Below are positions 1 to 7,712 of a stretch of DNA of 34,527 nt, in pieces. Made by a program: the position numbers and the translations under genes. The notes beneath the pieces are model-generated. The model was not told where the DNA came from and searched no databases. It was given only the letters and a program-made list of their open reading frames with translations. How positions within the stretch are numbered: the first letter of the stretch is position 1; each line of letters opens with the position of its first letter. Source of the DNA: Actinomycetota bacterium (GTDB taxonomy: Bacteria > Actinomycetota > Actinomycetes > Actinomycetales > Microbacteriaceae); NCBI GenBank assembly GCA_030840335.1, contig JAUZFR010000074.1, forward strand, positions 1 through 34,527, written 5' to 3'.

Positions 1-226
1 AGACATCTGAGAGGATGCCGTTCGCGATCGTGAACCAGATGCGGCTCGTGGTGTTGCGAGCGGTGCCGACGCAGTCCTTGCGGGACTGGGCCTGATGACT
101 GACCGCGCCCGGTGCGCCCGACGCCTCGGTCGGGGGAGCAGCGGATGCCGTGGCCGATCCGAGCGAAAGGGCGGCCAGAGAGATGGCTGCGATGGTCGCT
201 GACACAACGAAACGGCGTCGATACAC
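1..226 (-). CDS. Secreted GH15 glucodextranase/glucoamylase-like enzyme, N-terminal fragment
   Basis: The gene runs off the left edge, so only the first 75 codons are visible. It starts with GTG at 226, preceded by a GGGGAGA ribosome site about 6 nt upstream. The first 28 or so residues form a typical signal peptide (YRRR, hydrophobic core, then ASAA). The mature start contains KDCVGTARNTTSRIWFTIAN followed by GILSDV, which resembles the N-terminal beta-sandwich domain of bacterial GH15 glucodextranases and glucoamylases. Those enzymes release glucose from dextran or starch-like glucans outside the cell. The catalytic (alpha/alpha)6 barrel lies outside the window, so the substrate cannot be judged. 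Divergent from the small membrane protein gene at 417. Confidence 0.7.
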   Translation of the reverse strand, partial: MYRRRFVVSATIAAISLAALSLGSATASAAPPTEASGAPGAVSHQAQSRKDCVGTARNTTSRIWFTIANGILSDV

Positions 227-288
227 GATGTCTCCCCTTTGAGAACCGGCCGAGCGGCGGATGCGCGGAGGCCACCTTCGAACCTATG

Positions 289-355
289 CCCCCCGAAGTG
301 GGGGGTCAACCAATTGTTCTACGCCAAGTAGGGGATTACGCAGACTGGGGGATTC
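289..355. promoter_or_regulatory. G-rich repeated motif in a divergent intergenic region
   Basis: The 190-bp gap between the GH15 gene and the gene at 417 holds a small palindrome (CCCCCCGAAGTGGGGGG, 289-305) and two further related boxes: AAGTAGGGGATTACGC near 327 and GACTGGGGGATTCGC near 343. Three similar G-runs on the same strand in a divergent promoter region suggest regulator binding sites. The regulator is unknown. A possible -10 box for the gene at 417 is TACTTT near 377. Confidence 0.3.
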
Positions 356-416
356 GCGCAAAGTCCGTGAGGGGTACTTTGTTTTCAAGCCACCGTCGCC
401 TGGGAAGGGGACGCTC

Positions 417-842
417 ATGGACTTACTCACCGCACCCGGCGGTTTGCTGCTCGGCTTCGTACTGGCGGGCATCCTGCTGCCGATCGCCGCATCGATCGTG
501 CTCGACGGCATCGTTTATCTGGCACGCGGCCGAGGGCCGAAAGTACTGCTCATTGCGGGCGGCATCACCGTAGTTCTTGCCGCCGTCAGTTACTTCGCCT
601 GGCAGTCGGGCACCGCGGAATCCGAGGGCGCTGCGTTCGCCGCCACTGACATCGACACCATGGGTGGCGCGCTCGAGCTGATTTTGCTGTTCTCGATACC
701 GCTCGCTCTGCTCGCCTTCGCGGCGCGGATGCTCGTGCGGTACGCGAACCCACTTCGGCGCGCTCGCGAGACGGAGCTCGCTCAGGACCGCAAGCGACAC
801 ATCGCCTCGCGCAGGGCGCATGCCCACCGTGGCACCGCCTGA
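417..842 (+). CDS. Small membrane protein of unknown function
   Basis: A 141-residue protein. ATG at 417 is chosen over an in-frame start at 261 because AAGGGG lies 7-10 nt upstream of it and the longer N-terminus would be non-hydrophobic, arginine-rich intergenic sequence. Three hydrophobic segments are visible: about residues 9-35, 42-60 and 84-105. The C-terminus is short, basic and rich in Arg and His (RRARETELAQDRKRHIASRR), so it probably lies in the cytoplasm. I do not recognise the family. It stands alone between the GH15 gene and the DUF4255-AAA gene, with a strong inverted repeat 35 nt after its stop. Confidence 0.7.
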   Translation: MDLLTAPGGLLLGFVLAGILLPIAASIVLDGIVYLARGRGPKVLLIAGGITVVLAAVSYFAWQSGTAESEGAAFAATDIDTMGGALELILLFSIPLALLAFAARMLVRYANPLRRARETELAQDRKRHIASRRAHAHRGTA

Positions 843-876
843 TTAGGGCTTTGGCTTCGTCGGTGCAGTTGCCGAG

Positions 877-925
877 TTGACGCAAATGGCTGCCACTCGG
901 CCCGGATGGCAGCCATTTGAGTCAA
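877..925. repeat. 19-bp inverted repeat (18/19 matches), possible terminator or dispersed element
   Basis: Arms 877-895 (TTGACGCAAATGGCTGCCA) and 907-925 are reverse complements except at one base, with an 11-nt loop. There is no T-run on either strand, so it is not a canonical intrinsic terminator, though it could still form a very stable RNA hairpin. The right flank, TTGAGTCAAGTCGGG at 917-931, recurs with one change (TTGCGTCAAGTCGGG) at 15531-15545. Confidence 0.7.
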
Positions 926-981
926 GTCGGGTCTGGAGAGAGCCCCTCGACCGGCGGCGCCCAGAGGAGTAGCGTCCAGCC

Positions 982-1908
982 ATGGCTGACACGATCTCGC
1001 TCAGCGACTATGGCGTCGCGCTTCGCGAAACGACGCTCGGGCTGCGCACGCTGCTTGCCGACGCGCTGCCCACTGTGACGATCAGCGTGGGGCACCCGGC
1101 ATCCGTTTCGTCGAAATCCGTCGGAACGATCGTCAACATCTTTCTGTTCGGTGACGAGCTCACTACTCTTCGGGACGGGGCGCAATCCGAATGGAACCGC
1201 ACGGTAGTCGGCGCGGATGCCCACTACCTGGTCAGCATCCACCCCGGTGGCGATGCTGACGAGAGCGCTGAAAGCGCCGTCGCCTTCGGAGTCGCGCAGG
1301 CGATTATCGAACAAACCGAACGGCTGCACATCCGCCTTGGCGTCGGCGTGGCGAACGACGTCACGATCTGGACGAACGGCTTCACCATCGCCGACCGATC
1401 CGCCGTGTGGCAGGCGGCTGGCGTTCCGTTGCGGCTGTCGTTCGGCGTTCGAGTTCAGTTTGCCCTTGATAACGGACCCAGCCGGATGAACTGGCTCACG
1501 TCGGTCGTCGATGAGACGGCCGCGGGCAGGGTGCTCGTGTTCACCGGTCCCGACGCGGAAGCCAAGCGCGACGCAGCGAAGTCCATCGCCGACAAGCTTG
1601 GCCGACCTCTGGTGATGGTTGCGCTTGACCGCATCGTCAGCAAGTACATCGGGGAGACGGAAGAGAACCTGCGCACGCTCTTCGACAGGGCCGAGCGCGG
1701 GGGTGCGGTGCTGTTCTTCGACGAAGCCGATGCGCTGTTCGGCAAGCGCGTCGAAGTTGAGGATGCGCACGACAGGTACGCCGGCGACTTCGGTAACCTG
1801 CTCCCACTCGCCGAGCAAGGGAATCACGTCGTCGTGATCGCGCTGACCGGCGAGCCGAGCGAAGGGGTCGCGGGGCAGGCGACACTGGTGCCGTTCCCGC
1901 CCGACTAG
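982..1908 (+). CDS. DUF4255 (Pvc16-like) domain fused to a degenerate AAA+ ATPase domain
   Basis: A 308-residue protein; ATG 982 follows AGAGGAG with a 12-nt spacer. Residues 1-130 resemble the DUF4255/Pvc16 N-terminal domain found in extracellular contractile injection systems (LRTLLADALPTVTISVG, then VNIFLFGDE, then AHYLVSIHPGG). Residues 180-305 resemble the AAA+ domain of the Pvc15 type: SKYIGETEENLRTLFDRA, a good Walker B (VLFFDEAD, D247-E248), ALFGKR and a DRYA stretch. The Walker A position reads GPDAEAKR (189-196): Lys is kept, but both inner glycines and the Ser/Thr are gone. Sensor 1 and the arginine-finger region are also eroded, so ATP hydrolysis is unlikely. No sheath, tube or baseplate gene is nearby, making this an orphan. 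Pvc15 and Pvc16 proteins are normally separate and longer. Domain calls are from motif memory only. Confidence 0.6.
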   Translation: MADTISLSDYGVALRETTLGLRTLLADALPTVTISVGHPASVSSKSVGTIVNIFLFGDELTTLRDGAQSEWNRTVVGADAHYLVSIHPGGDADESAESAVAFGVAQAIIEQTERLHIRLGVGVANDVTIWTNGFTIADRSAVWQAAGVPLRLSFGVRVQFALDNGPSRMNWLTSVVDETAAGRVLVFTGPDAEAKRDAAKSIADKLGRPLVMVALDRIVSKYIGETEENLRTLFDRAERGGAVLFFDEADALFGKRVEVEDAHDRYAGDFGNLLPLAEQGNHVVVIALTGEPSEGVAGQATLVPFPPD

Positions 1909-1921
1909 CTGGGCCTCCCGA

Positions 1922-2485
1922 CTACCGCGCGACCTTCTCCTTGCGCGGCAGTGTCAGCAACGTGCTGATGCTCACGAAGAGCAGCAGAATCGAGCCGATG
2001 AGAACGAACGTCGCAATCGCGACCGCGGGCAGCACGAAACTGATGATTCCGGCGATGATCGAGACCACGCCGCTCACCCAGTAGTACCAGCGCGGACGAA
2101 CGCCACCCTGAATGCCGCTCATGATGTCGGTGATGCCTTCTGCGATCCAGCCGAGTCCAATCACATAGGCCAGAACGACCAGCGACTGGAACGGGTTCGC
2201 AAGGCAGATCACACCGGCCACGACAACCAGGACACCCAGCAAGCCAATCAGCCAACGGGTTCCCGTTCCCAGGTCCGGGGCGAGCAGCGCCGAGTTTATT
2301 CGGAAGATTCCGGATGCGACCAGGTAGATCCCGAAGATGATCGCAATCGTGAGGTAACTGACCCCGGGCAACAACAGCCCGATAATGCCGAGGACGGCAC
2401 CGATGATCGCCACAGCGACAAGCTGGCCGCGATGGAGGGCGAGAATTCGGAGCGATGAAACCGGGGAGACAGTGGGCGTGGTCAT
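1922..2485 (-). CDS. HdeD/DUF308-family membrane protein
   Basis: 187 residues from ATG 2485, which has AAGGAG 7-8 nt upstream. An ATG at 2500 overlaps that ribosome site and is less likely. Six hydrophobic segments in three pairs (LVAVAIIGAVLGIIGLLLPG, LTIAIIFGIYLVASGIF, WLIGLLGVLVVVAGVICL, LVVLAYVIGLGWIAEGI, WVSGVVSIIAGIISFVLP, FVLIGSILLLFVSIS) match the repeated DUF308 pattern of HdeD-like proteins. Family members are linked to acid or general stress in some bacteria, but the biochemical role is not known. Convergent with the DUF4255-AAA gene, 13 nt between stops. Confidence 0.8.
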   Translation of the reverse strand: MTTPTVSPVSSLRILALHRGQLVAVAIIGAVLGIIGLLLPGVSYLTIAIIFGIYLVASGIFRINSALLAPDLGTGTRWLIGLLGVLVVVAGVICLANPFQSLVVLAYVIGLGWIAEGITDIMSGIQGGVRPRWYYWVSGVVSIIAGIISFVLPAVAIATFVLIGSILLLFVSISTLLTLPRKEKVAR

Positions 2486-2565
2486 GATGAACTCCTTCAT
2501 CGGTTAATCACTCCACGCTAGCGCCGTGGGTACCCCGTGTCATCGGTTGCGGCGAATGCAAACGG

Positions 2566-2571
2566 TACAAT
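2566..2571 (+). promoter_or_regulatory. -10 box TACAAT of a leaderless gene
   Basis: TACAAT ends 7 nt before the GTG at 2579, which would place the transcription start at or next to the start codon. No clear -35 is seen. Confidence 0.55.
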
Positions 2572-2578
2572 TTCTTCC

Positions 2579-2986
2579 GTGAGAATCCCTTTTGCCAAGA
2601 GCGACCCCGACGCCGGCACCGGTGAACTGGGTGACTATCGCTACAACCTTGTCCCGAACAACAAGCGGGTCACGATCATCCTGTCGGGCAGCGACGCCGC
2701 ACAGGACGAACTCGCCGAACTTGCGAGCGAGTCGATGACCCAGCAGGCGTTCGTCGCGCCGCGCACGATCGAGGAGGAACGCACGGATGCGCCGCTCCCC
2801 GTGCGCTTCTTCACGGGGCGACGGATGACCGGAATCGTCGGGTACGCTCCTCGCGGCCTGGAGGCTCCCGTGCTGGAGGCCGTCGTGCGGCTGGAGGCGG
2901 CAGGCAAGTCGAACCGCATCCCCACCGAAATCATCAAGGTCAAGGGCAAATTTCGCGTCAAACTGTTGATGGGTGAGACCCGCTAG
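2579..2986 (+). CDS. Conserved hypothetical protein
   Basis: 135 residues from GTG 2579. This start is preferred over the in-frame ATG at 2537 because a near-perfect -10 box (TACAAT) ends 7 nt upstream, so the mRNA would be leaderless and the upstream codons would not be transcribed. The protein is soluble, mixed alpha/beta and charged. Visible sequences are RVTIILSGSD, an acidic mid region, FTGRRMTGIVGYAPRG and a basic end (TEIIKVKGKFRVKLLMGETR). No catalytic motif or membrane segment is seen. I do not recognise the family by name, although the sequence has the look of a conserved actinobacterial protein. Confidence 0.65.
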   Translation: MRIPFAKSDPDAGTGELGDYRYNLVPNNKRVTIILSGSDAAQDELAELASESMTQQAFVAPRTIEEERTDAPLPVRFFTGRRMTGIVGYAPRGLEAPVLEAVVRLEAAGKSNRIPTEIIKVKGKFRVKLLMGETR

Positions 2987-3027
2987 CGCAGCACGTCGAG
3001 CGTTGTTTTGGCGCTGCTGCGCCTAAC

Positions 3028-3954
3028 ATGACAGCAACGCCCAATCGAGAGATGCCGCCTGTGACCGAAACCGCCGACGACGCAGTGACGCCCGTGCGCG
3101 ACTTCGCCACCGCGCACGAAGCGACGTTCGAGTCTGCCTACACACGGTGGTCACCGCTCGTCTACACTTTCGCGCTTCGCTCGCTCGGCCGGGTCGCCGA
3201 TGCCGAGGATGTCACGTGCGACGTCTTCCTCGAGGGATGGCGCGACGCCGATGCGGTCGATGACCCAAGCGCTCTGCCGAGCTGGTTGATCGACATCGCG
3301 CGCGCTCGCGTTGAGCACTTTCGCAGCGTAAGAGAGGCGCACCAGGGGATGCCGGTCGAGGTGCCACCGGGCGATGCGTTCCTCGGGGACCACCTGATCG
3401 TTGCCGACCAGATCGCGAGTCTCGAGCCGGAGGCGCAGCGAGCCATCCGTCTCGCGCTCGCCGACGGCCTGTCGCACCAGCAGATTGCGGCTCGACTGCG
3501 GCTGCCGCGAGGGACGGTCAAGCACCATCTCCAAACCGGCCTGGATCGTCTTCGTGGCGGCAATGCGGAAGACGATGCCACCTGGGTGAGTCCTCCGCAC
3601 GCAGATCGCGACGAACTCGCGGTCAAGGCGCTGGGCGAACCGACCTTCTCGAAGCTGGATCGCGCTCACCTGGCTTCGTGTGAGCAATGCGCGACATATC
3701 TGCGCGAACTTACCGCAGCAGTGAAGGAGGGGCGCCGAGCGATCAGCGTCAGCATCCTCGTTAGACCGAGTGCCCGAGTCTGGGACGCGATCGCTGCGGA
3801 GTTGCACGCGCCGCAGCCCGAGCCCGCAGCCGGCGACAAGGCGCCGCGGATGTCCGGGCGACGCTTCCTTGTGACGGTTGCGATCGCGCTCGTCATTGCG
3901 ATCATCATTGTCGTCGGCGGCATCCTCGGCTGGAATGCGCTGGCACCGCAGTAG
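3028..3954 (+). CDS. ECF-type RNA polymerase sigma factor fused to a zinc-finger anti-sigma-like, membrane-anchored tail
   Basis: 308 residues from the longest start. GTG 3061 (GAGAG about 10 nt upstream) or ATG 3052 are plausible because a TAACAT -10 box overlaps ATG 3028. Residues 33-105 match sigma region 2 (FESAYTRWSPLVYTFALRSL, AEDVTCDVFLEGW). Residues 140-185 match region 4 with a helix-turn-helix (LSHQQIAARLRLPRGTVKHH). After a linker comes H214-x3-C218-x2-C221, the core motif of zinc-binding anti-sigma domains (ZAS), then one transmembrane helix at about 281-303. Typical actinobacterial ECF factors have a separate anti-sigma gene, and none lies beside this one. Inference: a self-tethered sigma factor held at the membrane and released by proteolysis or redox change of the Cys pair. 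The HtrA protease lies 2.4 kb downstream but is not linked by sequence evidence. Confidence 0.75.
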   Translation: MTATPNREMPPVTETADDAVTPVRDFATAHEATFESAYTRWSPLVYTFALRSLGRVADAEDVTCDVFLEGWRDADAVDDPSALPSWLIDIARARVEHFRSVREAHQGMPVEVPPGDAFLGDHLIVADQIASLEPEAQRAIRLALADGLSHQQIAARLRLPRGTVKHHLQTGLDRLRGGNAEDDATWVSPPHADRDELAVKALGEPTFSKLDRAHLASCEQCATYLRELTAAVKEGRRAISVSILVRPSARVWDAIAAELHAPQPEPAAGDKAPRMSGRRFLVTVAIALVIAIIIVVGGILGWNALAPQ

Positions 3955-3976
3955 CGGCCTGGCTCCACTCCGCCAG

Positions 3977-4405
3977 CTAACTGGCTTCGGCGACTTCCTT
4001 GAGCGTGTTGAGCGCCATCGACCAGTTTTCGTCTGAGTGTTTTGCGGCTTCCTCGCTGGGGTTGTTCGCCTGGGTGAGCGTGACTCGAGTGCCGGTCTCG
4101 ATGTCATCCAGCTGGAAGTCGAGCGGGTGATAGTTTTCCGGCACGTCGGGCTGGCCACTCATCGGGCTGAAGTGTGTCGTGCGCAGTAGCGTCGGCTCCC
4201 TGAACTCGACGATGATGCCCTTGTCTTCAAATGACTTGCCCTCCCACTCGCCCTTGTAAAGGATCGGCGTGCCCACCTCCCACGTGGTTTCGATCGTCGA
4301 ACCGAACATGACTTTGCTGAGAGATTCGAGGTCGGTCAGGGCGTGCCAGACGGATTCGCGCGGGGCCGAAATGTCGATCGTGGACTTCGAAATGTAGTCG
4401 GTCAT
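3977..4405 (-). CDS. SRPBCC (AHSA1/START-like) domain protein
   Basis: 142 residues. The N-terminus KSTIDISAPRESVWHALTDLESLSKVM, the middle ETTWEVGTPILYKGEW and the C-terminal amphipathic helix (WSMALNTLKEVAEAS) are typical of small Bet v1-like SRPBCC proteins, which bind hydrophobic ligands in a helix-grip cavity. The ligand is unknown. A TAACGT -10 box (4417-4412) ends 6 nt before ATG 4405, suggesting a leaderless message. Convergent with the sigma factor gene (22-nt gap) and divergent from the LLM oxidoreductase gene. Confidence 0.85.
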   Translation of the reverse strand: MTDYISKSTIDISAPRESVWHALTDLESLSKVMFGSTIETTWEVGTPILYKGEWEGKSFEDKGIIVEFREPTLLRTTHFSPMSGQPDVPENYHPLDFQLDDIETGTRVTLTQANNPSEEAAKHSDENWSMALNTLKEVAEAS

Positions 4406-4502
4406 TCTTCGACGTTACGCCCGCGCACCGATAGTCGGAATAGCGGGAATACGGAGGTACCAGTTAGTGTTATCCATGCAAACGCATAGAAAAGAGTAGG
4501 AA

Positions 4503-5624
4503 ATGCAGTTCGGAATTTTCACCGTCAGCGACGTCACGACGGACCCGACCAATGGCACCACGCCGACAGAGCACGAGCGCATCAAGGCTCTCGTCGCCAT
4601 CGGTAAGAAGGCCGAAGAGGTAGGACTCGACGTCTTCGCCCTCGGCGAGCACCACAACGAGCCGTTCGTCTCGTCCAGCCCAACGACGACACTCGCGTAT
4701 ATCGCCGCGCAGACCGAGAAGCTCATCCTGTCGACCAGCACCACGCTGATCACCACGAATGACCCGGTCAAGATCGCGGAAGACTTCGCCATGCTGCAGC
4801 ACCTGGCCGACGGTCGCGTCGACGTCATGCTCGGCCGTGGCAACACCGGCCCCGTGTACCCGTGGTTCGGCAAGGACATTCGTCAGGGCATCCCGCTGGC
4901 CATCGAAAACTACGCCCTGCTTCACCGCCTGTGGCGCGAGGACGTCGTCGACTGGCAGGGCCAGTTCCGCACCCCTCTGCAGGGTTTCACTTCTACGCCG
5001 CGACCTTTGGATGGCGTCGCGCCGTTCGTCTGGCACGGCAGCATCCGCTCTCCCGAGATCGCCGAGCAGGCTGCGTTCTACGGTGATGGTTTCTTCGCCA
5101 ACAACATCTTCTGGCCGAAGGAGCACTACATGCAGCTCATCAACTACTACCGCCAGCGCTTCGAGCACTACGGCCACGGCTCTGCCGATCAGGCGATCGT
5201 TGGGCTCGGCGGCCAGGCGTTCATGGCAAAGAAGTCGCAGGATGCGGTGACCCAGTTCCGCCCGTACTTCGACAACGCGCCGGTGTACGGACACGGCCCG
5301 TCGCTCGAAGAGTTCACGGAGCAGACCCCACTCACTGTCGGCAGCCCGCAGGAGGTCATCGACCGCTACGCCGGAATGCGCGAGCACTTCGGTGACTACC
5401 AGCGCCAGTTGTTCCTCATGGATCACGCCGGCCTGCCGCTGAAGACCGTTCTCGAGCAGCTCGACATCCTCGGGGAAGAGGTCGTGCCCGTGCTCCGCAA
5501 GGAGTTTGCGAAGGACCGCCCCGCACACGTTCCGGATGGCCCCACTCACGAGTCGCTCGTGCTCGCCGCTTCGACGACAGCGCTTGAGCCCACGTCGGTC
5601 CCTGAGCTCGTCGAAGGAGTCTAA
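4503..5624 (+). CDS. LLM-class flavin-dependent oxidoreductase, CE1758-like
   Basis: 373 residues. A luciferase-like (bacterial luciferase/alkanal monooxygenase) TIM-barrel protein: MQFGIFTVSD at the start, FALGEHHNEPF, AAQTEKLILSTSTTLI, ADGRVDVMLGRGNTGPVYPWFG and the late VGSPQEVIDRYAGM are family signatures. These enzymes use FMNH2 supplied by a partner reductase to oxygenate an organic substrate, which is unknown here. The neighbour at 5627 is the matching reductase, so the two should act as a two-component monooxygenase. The ribosome site is AAGAG at 4491-4495. The last residues (VPELVEGV) come from an intergenic-type repeat that has run into the gene's 3' end. Confidence 0.88.
   Translation: MQFGIFTVSDVTTDPTNGTTPTEHERIKALVAIGKKAEEVGLDVFALGEHHNEPFVSSSPTTTLAYIAAQTEKLILSTSTTLITTNDPVKIAEDFAMLQHLADGRVDVMLGRGNTGPVYPWFGKDIRQGIPLAIENYALLHRLWREDVVDWQGQFRTPLQGFTSTPRPLDGVAPFVWHGSIRSPEIAEQAAFYGDGFFANNIFWPKEHYMQLINYYRQRFEHYGHGSADQAIVGLGGQAFMAKKSQDAVTQFRPYFDNAPVYGHGPSLEEFTEQTPLTVGSPQEVIDRYAGMREHFGDYQRQLFLMDHAGLPLKTVLEQLDILGEEVVPVLRKEFAKDRPAHVPDGPTHESLVLAASTTALEPTSVPELVEGV
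5569..5617. repeat. REP-like palindromic repeat overlapping the end of the LLM gene
   Basis: Arms CTTCGACGA (5569-5577) and TCGTCGAAG (5608-5616) are perfect 9-bp reverse complements. The right half (5597-5617) reads GGTCCCTGAGC followed by TCGTCGAAGG, a sequence type that I recall as a common dispersed repeat in actinobacteria, translating to PELVEG. Here it encodes the C-terminus of the monooxygenase and also supplies AAGGAG (5614-5619), the ribosome site for the reductase gene 7 nt downstream. Confidence 0.65.
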
Positions 5625-5626
5625 TC

Positions 5627-6250
5627 ATGACCACACGCACACTCGCCGTCGTCTCCGCCGGCCTCAGTCAGCCGTCTTCAACGCGGCTGCTGGCTGATCG
5701 ACTCACGGAGGCGACGGTCGACAGGCTGACAGAGCAGGGCATTGAAGTGAAGGTCGAGGTGATCGAGCTGCGCGACCTCGCGCACGACATCACCAACAAC
5801 CTGCTGACCGGTTTCCCAAGTCCGAAACTGGATGCCGCGCTGGGCGCCGTGACCGCGGCCGACGGCCTGATCGCTGTCACCCCGATCTTCACGACCAGCT
5901 ACAGCGGATTGTTCAAGTCGTTCCTCGACGTGATCGAACCGACCGCGCTCACCGACCTCCCGGTTCTTATCGGAGCGACGGGTGGCACGGAGCGGCACTC
6001 GCTCGCGCTGGACTACGCCATTCGCCCGGTGTTCAGCTACCTGCACGCCGTCGTTGCGCCGACTGCCGTGTATGCGGCGTCGAGCGACTGGGGATCGGCG
6101 GCGGCATCCGGCACGCTGCCCGAGCGGATTGGGCGCGCGGCGGGCGAGTTGGCCGCCCTGATGCGCGAATCCGATCGGTCGAGTCAGGTCACTGATCCGT
6201 TTGCACTGCCTGCGGGGTTCAGCCCAGTGGGAGGCTTCGGCGCCCAGTAG
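5627..6250 (+). CDS. NADPH-dependent FMN reductase, CE1759-like partner of the LLM enzyme
   Basis: 207 residues with a flavodoxin-like fold: VVSAGLSQPSSTRLLADRLTEA (phosphate-binding loop region), AADGLIAVTPIFTTSYSGLFKSFLDVI and PVLIGATGGTERHSLALDYAIRPVFSYLHA are classic for the NADPH-dependent FMN reductase family. It would reduce FMN with NAD(P)H and pass it to the adjacent luciferase-like monooxygenase. Only 2 nt separate the two genes, and ATG 5627 has AAGGAG 7 nt upstream inside the REP-like repeat. Corynebacterial CE1758/CE1759 pairs show the same gene order. Confidence 0.88.
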   Translation: MTTRTLAVVSAGLSQPSSTRLLADRLTEATVDRLTEQGIEVKVEVIELRDLAHDITNNLLTGFPSPKLDAALGAVTAADGLIAVTPIFTTSYSGLFKSFLDVIEPTALTDLPVLIGATGGTERHSLALDYAIRPVFSYLHAVVAPTAVYAASSDWGSAAASGTLPERIGRAAGELAALMRESDRSSQVTDPFALPAGFSPVGGFGAQ

Positions 6251-6368
6251 GGAGAACTCCTTTGGGTGGCTCTGCAAACCCTCGGCGTAGTCTTTGGTCG
6301 ATCATAGAATTCGTACAGCTTCGCGGCGTTATCTGACTCGAGTAAACAACGAGCGCGAGGAGCGGGCG

Positions 6369-7679
6369 ATGAACGAGAACGAACAGCCAATCGAAAGCGA
6401 TCAGCCGCAAGGCGAACAGAACACGGCTACGCCGCCACTCGACGACGCCCGCCATGACGCGCCGACGGTGGCAATGACACCGGCGGAACCAGCGCCTCAG
6501 CCGACACCGAGCAGACGCCGCAAGCCGCTGATCGCCATCGCGATTGCGACTGCTGCGGTGGTCGGCATCGGGGGTGTGGGTACAGCAACAGTTGCGCTGC
6601 TCACACGACCGTCCACGAGCGCCACGTCCGCGACGACGACCACTCCGCACCGAAACGCGTTCGGCCAGTTTGGACCGCGCTCGAATGACGGCGGTCTGGT
6701 TCCAGGCGGCACGCAAAGCCAGGGCCAGCTCCCGGGGGCAAGCACCTCGAACGTCTCCGCAGCAACCGCTTCGACCGCGGCCCAGAAGGTGGGAGTGGTC
6801 ACCATCAAGACGACCCTCGACTATGACTCGTCAGAGCAGGCGGCTGGTACCGGGATGATCCTGTCGTCTGACGGCCTCATTCTGACCAACAACCACGTGG
6901 TCGAGGGCTCGACCAGCATCTCCGTCACCGTCGAGTCGACCAACAAGACCTACACGGCCGTTGTGGTCGGAACGGACGCCACTGCGGATGTCGCGGTGCT
7001 GAAGCTCGTCGGCGCTTCGGGCCTCACGCCGGTCACGCTAAACCCTGACGAGAAGGTCGCGGTCGGAGACGCCATCCACTCGGTCGGGAATGCGGAGGGC
7101 ACGGGCGACCTGGTCACCGCAAGCGGAACCGTCGGCGCAGTCGACCAGTCGCTCACGATTTCGAGCGATTTCTCGACCAAGGGTGAGCAGTTGAGCGGGC
7201 TCATCGAGCTCAACTCCGACGTCGTCTCCGGTGACTCCGGAGGTCCGTTGCTCGACAAGAGCGGCGACGTCATCGGCATCGTAACCGCGGCATCGACCGG
7301 TTCGGCGACCGTCACCGGGTACGCCATCAACATCGCGTCGGTAGTAAAGGTGGTGAACGACATCGAGGCGGGCAAAGACACGAGCGACATCGTGATCGGT
7401 TACCCGGCATTCCTCGGAGTCGGGATCGCTACCACCACCACGACTGTCGCGGGCGTGCCTGTCGGCTCAGTCTTCAGTGGAACCCCTGCCGCGGAAGCCG
7501 GGATCACCGCCGGAAGCGTGATCACCAGGATCAACAGCACGACGGTTACTGCGGCCTCTCGCCTCAGCTCCCTCATCGCCGCACATTCTGTCGGCGACAA
7601 GATCAGCGTCACGTGGACCACCCCAACCGGTGTATCCAAGACCGCAACTGTCACCTTGGTTGGTGGCCCCGCCGCCTAG
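6369..7679 (+). CDS. Membrane-anchored HtrA/DegP-like serine protease with PDZ domain
   Basis: 436 residues from ATG 6369 (GAGGAG 6-11 nt upstream); an in-frame start at 6294 has no ribosome site. Layout: an acidic, Pro-rich cytoplasmic segment (1-48), SRRRK stop-transfer and a transmembrane helix (53-78), a Ser/Thr-rich linker, a trypsin-like domain (140-325) and a C-terminal PDZ domain (about 345-432). The catalytic triad is complete: H176 (TNNHVVEG), D207 (TADVAVLKL) and S290 (SGDSGGPL). The active site faces outside the membrane, where such enzymes degrade or refold damaged envelope proteins. It appears to be a single-gene unit, with no two-component or chaperone gene beside it. Confidence 0.92.
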   Translation: MNENEQPIESDQPQGEQNTATPPLDDARHDAPTVAMTPAEPAPQPTPSRRRKPLIAIAIATAAVVGIGGVGTATVALLTRPSTSATSATTTTPHRNAFGQFGPRSNDGGLVPGGTQSQGQLPGASTSNVSAATASTAAQKVGVVTIKTTLDYDSSEQAAGTGMILSSDGLILTNNHVVEGSTSISVTVESTNKTYTAVVVGTDATADVAVLKLVGASGLTPVTLNPDEKVAVGDAIHSVGNAEGTGDLVTASGTVGAVDQSLTISSDFSTKGEQLSGLIELNSDVVSGDSGGPLLDKSGDVIGIVTAASTGSATVTGYAINIASVVKVVNDIEAGKDTSDIVIGYPAFLGVGIATTTTTVAGVPVGSVFSGTPAAEAGITAGSVITRINSTTVTAASRLSSLIAAHSVGDKISVTWTTPTGVSKTATVTLVGGPAA

Positions 7680-7712
7680 GGCGGGTAGCTCCTGTGAGCG
7701 CACAATAGGAGG

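Noticed and set aside
922-1827. 301-codon minus-strand frame opposite the DUF4255-AAA gene
   Set aside because: The plus strand has AAA and DUF4255 motifs and a ribosome site; the minus product has no recognised motif.
4470-5549. 359-codon minus-strand frame opposite the LLM oxidoreductase
   Set aside because: Shadow of a well-conserved plus-strand enzyme.
6294-6368. 25-residue N-terminal extension of the HtrA-like protease
   Set aside because: There is no ribosome site for the upstream start, while GAGGAG precedes ATG 6369; the extra residues look like translated intergenic sequence.
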